From Viola odorata (lineage: Eukaryota; Streptophyta; Magnoliopsida; Malpighiales; Violaceae), in assembly GCA_963691705.1 (NCBI GenBank), contig OY829545.1, forward strand, positions 36,257,475-36,321,474: 64,000 nucleotides of DNA, in the 5' to 3' direction. The notes below the pieces were generated by a model that saw only the letters and a program-made list of their open reading frames with translations, was not told the DNA's origin and did not search any database. Every line of letters begins with the position of its first letter. The first letter of the stretch is position 1. Positions 55,921 through 64,000 of this stretch are shown here, piece by piece. A program made the position numbers and the translations under genes.

Positions 55921-57985
55921 TGATACGATCCTGGCTCCTTAGGATGCGTAGCACCAAATTTTGATCTTTGTTCAAAGACGGATTTCCTGCGGAAATAAAT
56001 AACTCAACAAGTACGAGCTTAGACCACTTAGCTAACCTGTGCTAAGAGCCCTAATCGATTTCAAGTCAAGGGTCTTGAATCGGGTTCTTATGACTAGACT
56101 CAACAATGTGAGAATCACACTAAGATAAACGACACAATAATGTAATTCCTGTAAATTCACAACACGAAAAGAAGCATAAAATTGCACTAATCCTAGCACT
56201 CCCTCACGTGTTTACTCTCATGTTTGAACTCTCTAATGCTCTCACAAAATTCACTCCAATAATCCCTGCAATTGTTCAAGTGTTAGTAAGACTCAAGAGT
56301 TCAAGAAAAGCTTCCAAGAAGACTCTCAAAGAAAACTAGCACTGAAAAGAATTGTGACACTTGATATTTGAGTAATTGCAAGAACAACCAATCAAACAAA
56401 TAGCAAGTAGAGAAGAAGGCAATTTCAAGGAATCAAAGAAAGCTCAAAATCGACTCGAAAGGACTCAACAAGTTCAATTTCAGTTCTGTTTTTTTTTTAC
56501 TATGAACACAGCTTAGTGTTTTGATCACAACTTTTTATTCTTAACTCCGAATTGATTGATTCTTTTTGATTCTGAAGCCCAACGAACACAGCTTTCCAAC
56601 GGATCCTTTTTCACTCAAAACGGACTTCAGTAGCTATATATTAAAATTGATTTCGACAACTGAAAATTGTGCAGGATTTGGCAGAAACACAATTTAGTAA
56701 ATCGACTATAGCTTTTGACCCCTGTATCGGAATCACTTGATTCTTTTTGATTTGGAACCCTAACAGGCACATCTTTCCAACAAGACCAAAATCACTAAAA
56801 TCGGCCTTCAACAGATATGTATATAAATACAATTTCGACACTGATAGAATTTTGCACATAAACGAACCAAGCACAGCAAAGAAATCGGTTTCGAATGGAG
56901 TAGAATGAATTACCGATTTCAACGATGAAAACTTGAAACAAATAAAGATACTTACCAATCTCTGAACGCCTTAAGGTCCGCTACCAACTGATACGATCCT
57001 GGCTCCTTAGGATGCGTAGCACCAATTTTGATCTTTGTTCAAAGATGGATTTCCTGCGGAATAGATAGAATAGATAGAACTCACTTGCACAATTAAGACC
57101 TGCTGAACGCTAAGCAACAGCCAACCAAAATCCGAACAAGAGGGTCCTTGTGAATGATAAACTTGCACAACTAAGACCTGCTGAACGCTAGGCAACAGCC
57201 AACCAAAGTCCGAACAAGAAGATAAACAACAAGTAGGATGCAATTCCAAGATTTACTTGTATACGACTCAAGTATTGCGGACTCAAGAAGAACAAGGTTC
57301 AACCAACTTGAACAAGGGGCGGAGATTGAAGAGAATATCTCAATTTATCAAATAACAGCCAAGTTTCTAAGGAGGCCAAGAGGCTCCTTATATAGTGGTT
57401 ACAACCAAACCCTAATTCCAAAATAGGAATAATAAATAAAGTAGAACACTTAACTAATTAATTAAAGTATCTATTTAATTAATTAAACTAAATAAATAGA
57501 AGGTCGCAGCCTTGCTTAAAAGGGTCAGTCAACGCGCGTCAACTTCCAGGATAGGCGAAACGGACAGAAGCCGTTATCAACAAAAGGGCAGATAGGTGTG
57601 ACGCGGAAAGGAAACAGCAATCGACATGCGCGACAGATGATGGAATCAGCAATGGCTAAGTGAAACGGACAAGTGCCGTTTTGACCCAAACGGTAAGTGC
57701 CGATTGTGTGAATCGGACAGATACCGTTTCGATGAAAACGGTCAAGTGCCATTTGCGTGAATCGGTTCCATGCCGTTTCTATCAGACAGAACATCGGTCA
57801 AGCCGAAAGTGAGAAGATTCACCACTCTTGTTGTCTTCTCTCTCAGTGTAGCTTTCTCACTTGTCATCTCAGATTCCAGCTCTTTGTGAATGAGAGATGA
57901 CAATCGGTCTTGAAGCTTTTGAGCCCTAGCTCGAGTCATTGGGCCAGCTGGCGGTAAAGGCACCTGGATGCGTGGATTCGCATCA
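55921..57985 (-). mobile_element. Element Q: LTR stub, leader and LTR of the C family
   Basis: Exact duplication GCAAC (55916-55920 and 57986-57990). 55921 to about 56145 is an LTR start (TGATACGATCCTGG), 56146-56974 a leader with the ACGTGAGGGAGTGCTAGG block and donor ATTG|GTAAGTATC, 56975-56986 a PBS variant TGGTAGCGGACC, and 56989-57985 a complete LTR ending GGATTCGCATCA. No gag or pol. The same type of internal deletion as L. Confidence 0.9.
57742..57963 (-). pseudogene. Polyprotein tail encoded in the Q LTR
   Basis: Minus-strand frame [19 protein letters not shown], then SSLIHKELESEM, at the start of U3. It is clearly homologous to 16088-16291 in the C LTR and resembles the GPMTRARA tails of many plant gypsy polyproteins. 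In an intact element this would be the last part of integrase, read from the 3' LTR; in this 5'-type position it is not expressed as such. Confidence 0.7.
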
Positions 57986-58220
57986 GCAACCCGGATTAGT
58001 GTAGATGTTTGTGCTGATTTTAGGAACCCTAAATGCTAGCTAGAGAGTTTGGTCTAGGTTGAAGATAACAAACACAAAGACAGTGTAGAAATGAACCCTT
58101 CTACACTTTAAATACCTAAGCTAATTACATGGGGGACAATACCCCAATACCCTCAACAAATGGGCCTTGAAAGGGGCCGCTCAAAAGGTTGGCAAAATCC
58201 ACAAAATGGGCCTGGCGGTA
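57986..58220 (-). repeat. 5' LTR of G, outer part
   Basis: Continues the G LTR after Q (CCCGGATTAGTG..., GGAACCCTAAATG..., CACTTTAAATACC). It stops without a TATCA end at 58220 where the plus-strand LTR R begins. Confidence 0.7.
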
Positions 58221-58837
58221 TGATACAAGCATGGACCCTCCGGTGTCCGCACACATTGCATGTGAAAGGCCTCCCGCGTGGCCTATCTTCCCTGAACGCG
58301 CGCGACGAGAAGGCCAAGACAGTGCCTACTTATGGTCGAGTTCATGGGCCATGAGCAAGACCATGAAGTCTGGGCAGACTTGAGTTTTTAAGTGACTTGT
58401 AGTTCACTTGAAGGGCAAATAATTATGTAGTATAAATAGGCTATGTTAGCCAATTTTAGGACTTATCTTTGATTTTGTGAGTTATCTCCTTCCAAGACCA
58501 TCTAGTGTAGCTTAGAGTAATTTAGGGTTCTTGGAACCAAAGTTGTTAGGGCTGAAATCCATCTTTAGGGTTCTTGTAACAGGGGCTAATAGAGCTGAAA
58601 TACAATTATCATCAATACACTTTCCTTTTCATCCATAAGTCCGCCGCACTCTTCCGCAATCTCCTTGCAACGTTATCTTCTTCATTATTCCATTTATTGC
58701 TGCTGCCCTTAAACTCCGTACAAATTCGGATCCATTCACACATCCAAATACCATCTATCCATGTGTTTACCACCTCCCAAAGGAGACTAGATCCTTGCTG
58801 CCTTCATCTCTCGATTTCATCTCCAAATTGAAGTCGA
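58221..58837 (+). repeat. LTR fragment R
   Basis: Starts TGATACAAGC. TATAAATAG at 58431-58439. It ends AATTGAAGTCGA, 10 bases short of the expected GCCCTTATCA end seen in J, because element S inserted there. No internal region is attached. Confidence 0.75.
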
Positions 58838-59565
58838 TGATACGAGCATGGACCCACTAACGCCTCACACATTGCAAGGGAAAGGCCTCCCGCGTGGCCT
58901 ATCTTCCTCCGAACGCACGGGACGAGAAGGCCAAGACAGGGGCCTAGCGGCATACCGCCCCAGCCCTAGCGGTATGCCGCTAGCTTCGGTATTTCCCTTA
59001 TTATTGATCAGCGAGCCTAGCGGCATACCGCCAGGATGTTCCTTGGACAATCCGAGCCCTTTTGAGCGGACCCTTTTAGAGCTTCAAGGCCCATTTATTA
59101 AGGGTATTTTAGGGTTTTATCCCATGTAATAACCTAGCTATAAATAGAAGGGTTTAGCCTCTTTTATAGCTTGGTCTTGAATTTTGAGTGAATCACTCTT
59201 CATAGACCAAACTTTAGTGTAGCTTAGTATAGCTAGTTAATTTAGGGTTCTTAGAACCAATCTATCATTTCTGCAAATTCAAGTAAGTTTCACAATTAGA
59301 GAGTGAAAGGGTGGAGTTTGTATATTTGAGATCCTTTCAATCACTTGTGATTGAAAGTTCATTATTGATATTGCCTAAATACATTTTCTACCTTTCATCC
59401 ATTTAATCCGCTGCACCATTACTCCATCTTTCCTTCATCCATTTCGTCCATCAACATCAGCCTTCCTTCCATCTACAGCATCAATTCGTCATCGTCAAAT
59501 CACCATCCAACCTCCCAAAGAGGACTAGATCTGTGCATGCCTCAAGAGGATCCGGGATCATACCA
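58838..59565 (+). repeat. 5' LTR of S
   Basis: TGATACGAGC ... GGGATCATACCA (terminal TATCA mutated to TACCA). It contains a perfect 14-bp inverted repeat (58945-58958 and 58969-58982, TAGCGGCATACCGC) with a third copy at 59018-59031, and TATAAATAG at 59139-59147. Confidence 0.85.
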
Positions 59566-60763
59566 TGTTGTAGCGGAGCAAAGGCTGTCCTCTAGGTTGG
59601 TATTCTTGAGTTTTTTTTATCATTTTCATGGTTAAAAACATCTTCCCCATGTCCCCTATCATTTTTAGATCATTTGGGAAAATTTTAGTTTTGGGCAAAA
59701 TTTTCATCTTTTTGTGATTTGATCTTTGATTGAGCATAAAATTCGAATTTTTTGTGTTTTTGTTCATCTTGAAGCTTCAAATCTTCATCTTCTTTGTTCA
59801 AAAACGTTCATTTGTTCTTCATGGCCTTCAAATCTTCATATTTTTGCAAGAATAAGGTGACAAGTGTCTAGTGATCCTAGTGGTCCCCTTTTTGTTTGCT
59901 TGTATAGTTGTCATCCTCTACACTTGATCCACATTCAGCCACATCTCCCTCTTTCCTACACCAAGAATTTCATTTAGAATATGCATAGATATTCTTGTAG
60001 ATATTTTATGCACACATTCTTGCCACATCACTTCACACCTCACTTGCCACCTCACATATTTTGCCACCTCATCACTTTTGCCACATCATCAATTTTTGGC
60101 ATTTAGTGAAAAATATTTATTGACTTTAAACTACTTGTCATACACTTATTACTAGAAAAGAATTGTCATACACAATGTTATTAAGCATTCTTGCACTCAC
60201 TTATCAAAAAAAAAAAAGAGGAGAAAATATCAAATTTCCCTTACAAAAAAAAGAGAGAAGGAAGAGTGAGTCAAAATCAAGAGTCTCCTTGTGTATGTAT
60301 GCATTGTTAAGTGTGTGTAGTAGCATTTTACAAGGTGTGCCTTCAAATTTTCATATTTCCCTACATTTTCAAATTTTCGGCTTTCCTTTCTCTTTTCCTT
60401 TTCTTGTCATATTCGTGTGTTCTTGTGTAGCTAGTGTCTTGGTGTCTTCTTTATTGATTCCTCACATTTATCATTCTACTCTAAGTCCATTTAGTGTTCA
60501 AAATCAAGCTTTCCATCTTGAACATTAATTCGGCTTTCCTTACCTTTCTTTCCGTGCTTTGTTTTCTTTGCTATTCCTTGTGCTTTCGTTGATTCTTAAA
60601 TTCTTGCTAGCGTAAGGTCTGGTTTATGAGAAGAGATTTGAGAGGGTAAGGAGGTGAGATTATTAGAGTGATTGTGCGAAACACGAGTGCAAACATGTGA
60701 GGGAGAGACTAACCTTTTTATCTAGCAATTGGGTTTGTTTTATTTTTGTAGGTATTCTTCATC
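59566..60763 (+). other. Leader of S, putative intron 59600-60751
   Basis: Donor CTAGGTTG|GTATTC shortly after the PBS; GAGACTAACC, a T-rich run and TTTTTGTAG|G just before the ORF. The leader includes short CTTGTCATACAC repeats (60130-60180). No ORF longer than noise. Confidence 0.6.
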
Positions 60764-62368
60764 ATTTCTCAATTTGATAATGAGAGTTGCTGCAATGGGA
60801 GTGAGAGATCTTATGGGACTTACTCTTATGGGGTTGATGACCACGATTCATTCTTATGTCGCATCTTCTTTGCCGGAGTTTGATCATCATGAGCCATCTC
60901 GGCAAGCCTATGGTTCTCACGGTACACTCCCTCCATCCTATGATCAATCTTCTTTTGGGTATAATGCATATGTGGATTATGGGTTGGCTAGTCAAAGTAT
61001 TGCTTTCTATGATGATTATGCCCCTTGTGCTGATAGTGTGGATGGATATTATGCCGCATCTTCTTTTGGGTTGGAGTTTGATTATCATGATCCATCTCGA
61101 CACACTTCTTGTTAGTATGGTTCTTATTGTCCTAGTGATGTGTGTGCCTCGATTGCAGGTGATGATCATACTCCTTATTCTTATCATGGCGATATCTCGT
61201 GGCCGAAATTTGATCCTCAAGAGATATCTCGGCAAGCCCATGGTTCTTACGGTACACTCTCTCCATCCTATGATCAACCTTCTTTTGGATATAATGCATA
61301 TATGGATTATGGGTTGGATGGTCAAAGTGTCACTAGTTATGATGATGGTAGTGCTTATTTGGAGAGTTTTGATTACGGGCATGGGCCTAATGTGTATGAG
61401 ACTAGGACTGATTATGCCTCGGTTGTGGGTGATGGTTGCACTCCTTGTTATTATGACGGCAATTCCTCTTGGGCGGAGGGCACTTATGAGTGTGATCCTC
61501 CTTCTTTTATTCATCATGCGCCGGATGTCTATAAGGATGAGCCTTCGCGGCAATCCTCTTGTTCTTATGGGAGTGAGGTAGCTTATGAAGAGTTTGACTC
61601 TTGTGCGGCTAGGGTACATCGATATGATGGGCAAGAGAGCTACATAGATGGGTCTAGTATTTTCGTCGGGCAACCGCCTCAACGCTCGTATTCTCGTATG
61701 CATGGCTCGAATGAGAAGGTTATTGCTTCTCTCACGGTTGATATGGCTGATATGCAATGCCATTGGGCACGACAAGAGCAAGCCACCAAGGACATTTTGG
61801 CTGCCATAACTACATTGACATTGCTAGTTGCAACGCTTCCACCCATTGGTGAGGTTAGGGTTTGCCCTGCTGCTTTGCACTCTATTGATGATATTTGGGA
61901 TCCAGTTGAGGATGAGATGGTTATTTTGGAGGAAACTTTGAGTGATGATGATCTTGTGGAGGATGGCAGCATTGGGAATGCAATAGGGATTTGCGGGTTG
62001 GCTACGGGCTGCCATGAGAGAGCTCTTCATTGTCTTGCCTTGCAGCGCACTTTTAGGTCCCTTGGGAGAGATTTTTCCATTATCCCGGCGGTGCCTTCAC
62101 ATAGCTATTCGGATCATTTTCTCCTTGGGTTTGATCTTATTGGCCGAGTTCCCACCAGCACACCTTTGGCCCCTCCTCTTCTCTAAGTCTTATCCATCGC
62201 TCCTATGGCTCCTCATCTTGACAGCACCGTCTCTATCACTCCTTTGGCATCTCATTTTTGGAAGGGCGACATGGCACTTCCTATGCTCCACTTATCCTCT
62301 ACACTTTCAGCCTTTGCCTCTCTCCACGCTTTAGATTCGAGGACGAATCTCCTCAAAGGTGGATGGGA
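60764..62368 (+). pseudogene. Orphan tyrosine/serine-rich protein of S
   Basis: The position equivalent to the J start is ATT (60764), so the ATG is lost. It reads SQFDNESCCNGSERSYGTYS, a frameshift near 60860, then two repeats of about 110 residues with PSRQAYGSHGTLPPSYDQSS, FGYNAYVDYGL and YDD motifs (60876-61005 and 61206-61335), separated by a TAG at 61113-61115. Then YECDPPSFIHHAP, PQRSYSRMHG, a gag-like helix ADMQCHWARQEQATKDILAA, IDDIWDPVEDEMVILEE, the signature IGNAIGICGLATGCHERAL and HCLALQR, and a Ser/Pro tail to a stop near 62184; LDSRTNLLKGGWDDTS at the PPT follows in another frame. The Tyr-rich part looks like an unstructured low-complexity domain. Function unknown. Confidence 0.75.
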
Positions 62369-62925
62369 TGATACGAGCATGGACCCACCAGCGCCTGCAC
62401 ACATTGCAAGGGAAAGGCATCCCGTGTGGCCTATCTTCCTCCGAACGCGCGCGGCGAGAAGGCCAAGACAGGGGTCTAGTGGCATACCGCTCCAGCCCTA
62501 GCGGTATGCCGCCAGCTTCGGTATTTCCCTTATTATTGATCAGCGAGCCTAGCGGCATACCGCCAGGATGTTCCTTGGCCAATCTGACCCCTTTTGAGCG
62601 GCCCCTTTCAGAACTTCAATGCCCATTTATTAAGGGTATTTTAGGGTTTTATCCCATGTAATAACATAGCTATAAATAGAAGGGTTTAGCCTCTTTTATA
62701 GCTTGGTCTTAAATTTTGAGTGAATCTCTTCATAGACCAAACTTTAGTATAGCTTAGTGTAGCTAGTTCATTTAGGGTTCTTAGAACCAATCTATCATTT
62801 CTGCAAATTCAAGTAAGTTTCACAATTAGAGAGTGAAGGGTTGAGTTTGTATATTTGAGATCCTTTCAATCACTTGTGATTGAAAGTTCATTATTGATAT
62901 TTTCTAAATACATCTTCTACCTTTT
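62369..62925 (+). repeat. 3' LTR of S (truncated)
   Basis: Begins right after GGTGGATGGGA. TATAAATAG at 62671-62679. It stops at CTACCTTTT where T starts; the last ~170 bp of the LTR are missing. Confidence 0.85.
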
Positions 62926-63532
62926 TGATATGAGCTTATGCCTTGCCCAGACCAGCCTTGGATCTCACGGCGAAAACTAGCACATTAGGGACTGTTTTGG
63001 TGATCAAGTCAGCCAAGTCAGCCCGCCTTCCTAGGTTGGCCTTCCTAGGTTTAAATGAAGGGTTATTTTAGGGTTTTCTCATGTAATAATTCTCAAGCTA
63101 TAAATAGTAGGAGATAGCCTCTTTTATAGCTTGCCTTTGATTTTGATGATATTCTCTTTGGCCAATTCTTAGAGTAAACTAGTGTAACTTAGGGTTCTTG
63201 GTAACCGGTGCCAATAGGGCTGAAAACCATTGTTTATCTTCCATCTCTTCTTGTAATTAAACTCTTGAGTTTCGTTCTTAAATCAGAAAAGAGAGATCCT
63301 TAACTAGTTTATAGAAAGGTTGCTTGGTTTAATATCAAGAGGGTTTTCTAATTAGTTGAGTTCTATTATGTTTAATCCATTCCATAACTACCATACATCC
63401 ATCAAGCCGCTGCAAGTAACTCCATAAAATGCCATCTTCATCCATTAAACACCTTTATCCATTCATCCAAACCAAGCTGCTTCAACATCAATTCGGCCTT
63501 CTTCTCCCCAAAACAGAAGTGAGCTCTTATCA
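62926..63532 (+). repeat. 5' LTR of T
   Basis: 607 bp, TGATATGAGC...GCTCTTATCA. Related to the solo LTR at 5646-6272 but lacking the ~25-bp AAAGGCTCCAGC segment near the start. TATAAATAG at 63099-63107. Confidence 0.88.
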
Positions 63533-64000
63533 AGTGGTAGCGGAGCTCCAGCATCCTCTAGGTTGGTTCTTCCTTTGTTCATCTCACCATTTCCTCCATT
63601 AAAATCGCTTCCCCTTCATCTCATTTTTTGTTTGGGCTGGTCAGAATTTTTCTGTCCAGGAGTCTGTTTTCCTTTCAGTTTTGTGTCAGTTTTCTACGCC
63701 AGAAAAATATGAATTTTTTTTTGCTTCAACTTCTTTCTGAGTAGAACAAATTTTGTTTTTGAGTCTGCTGCTGACTCTGTGATTTTTACACACTTTTTTA
63801 CCTTGGACGAAAAGTGTGCAGAAATCGCGCGAGAAAAACAGTTCTGTCTTGTGCGTCTGTTTTGAGTACTTTCCACTTGGAATTGTGTTTTATTTATTTC
63901 TACAAAGTTGTAGATCGGAGTCTTTTGAGTCTGTCTACAAATTTTCATAATTTTTGGTCCAAGTTTGCTATGTGTTGAAGGCAGAAGCAGAAGGTCTGCT
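63533..64000 (+). other. Start of element T leader with PBS (63535-63546)
   Basis: PBS TGGTAGCGGAGC, then CTCTAGGTTGGTTC and AT-rich leader to the window edge. The element continues outside; no coding sequence is visible yet. Confidence 0.75.

Larger units (their letters stand above)
15433..58220 (-). mobile_element. Element G: old gypsy element exploded by nested insertions
   Basis: Pieces in minus-strand order: 5' LTR (57986-58220 and 55622-55920), PBS 55608-55619, leader, gag (54296-53054), protease region (42072-41758), protease to RT (41206-39842), RT end (36558-36225), RNase H-integrase (16065-15433). The gaps are occupied by Q, J, a solo LTR, H and C. The protein order is collinear across all the gaps, which is the evidence that they were one element. 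The 3' half of integrase and the 3' LTR are lost. The region between gag and the protease was also deleted at the left edge of J. Confidence 0.85.
58838..62925 (+). mobile_element. Element S: non-autonomous element with tyrosine-rich ORF
   Basis: Plus-strand: 5' LTR 58838-59565, PBS-like GTTGTAGCGGAGC, leader, orphan ORF (60764-62368), PPT and 3' LTR (62369-62925), truncated by T. The LTR copies share the promoter and the GGCATACCGCC hairpin but differ at several per cent of positions. No gag core, protease, RT or integrase. The left duplication would be GTCGA; the right flank is lost. Confidence 0.85.

Noticed and set aside
60762..61781. 339-residue minus-strand frame rich in Ile/Arg (RRLIIGWRECTVR repeats)
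   Set aside because: Exact antisense of the tandem Tyr-rich repeats of S. The repeated peptides merely mirror that DNA repeat; no start context or homologue.
1..64000. Host protein-coding genes
   Set aside because: All open frames over about 100 codons map to retrotransposon coding sequence, its antisense, or LTRs and leaders. No exon series with unrelated protein similarity was recognised.

Overview
The window reads as plant nuclear heterochromatin, most likely from a eudicot with a large repeat fraction. Essentially every kilobase belongs to Ty3/gypsy-type LTR retrotransposons or their fragments. I see no convincing host gene, no RNA gene and no CRISPR. The coding pieces are retrotransposon gag, zinc knuckle, aspartic protease (DNGS type), reverse transcriptase, RNase H and integrase. 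Polyprotein codons run through the polypurine tract (motif DSRTNPFEEGGDD) into the 3' LTR, which resembles the plant CRM-type chromoviruses; that clade assignment is an inference. A run of 200 N at 30131-30330 is an assembly gap. The species cannot be named from the sequence.

Layout. Positions 1-12364 are a plus-strand gypsy pol and 3' LTR (E1), split by a full-length minus-strand gypsy element (E2, 21-8850) and a solo LTR (10260-11005). E2 itself carries a solo LTR in gag (5646-6272). Positions 12365-15432 hold a minus-strand gag/leader/LTR remnant (B), a plus-strand LTR-end/leader remnant and an LTR fragment. Positions 15433-58220 are one old minus-strand gypsy element (G) blown apart by insertions: C (plus, 16066-36224), which contains D (20206-35109), which contains E (26114-35060), which contains F (28850-33941); then H (36559-39841); a solo LTR (41207-41757); J (42073-53053), which contains K (43637-51780), which contains L (44279-45293) and a solo LTR (48485-49415); and Q (55921-57985) in G's 5' LTR. 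The right end holds LTR fragment R, element S (58838-62925) and the 5' end of element T (62926 to the window end).

Twelve insertions can be bounded to the base by 5-bp target-site duplications (eleven exact, one with a single mismatch). Where both flanks survive, removing the insert restores a continuous pol or gag-like reading frame.

How the parts work together. E1, E2, C and G belong to autonomous-type lineages, though all copies here are broken. D, E, K, F, J and S share their LTR ends (TGATA...TATCA), primer-binding site, leader organisation and polypurine/C-terminal codons, but lack RT and integrase. In place of pol they carry gag alone (F), gag-protease plus an unrecognised tail (D), gag-like sequence plus a conserved unrecognised domain (E and K), or a tyrosine-rich orphan protein with no visible gag core (B, J, S). 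They look like non-autonomous partners mobilised in trans. The orphan ORFs, and a leader that looks like a conserved 5' intron in nearly all families, are the most interesting signals.
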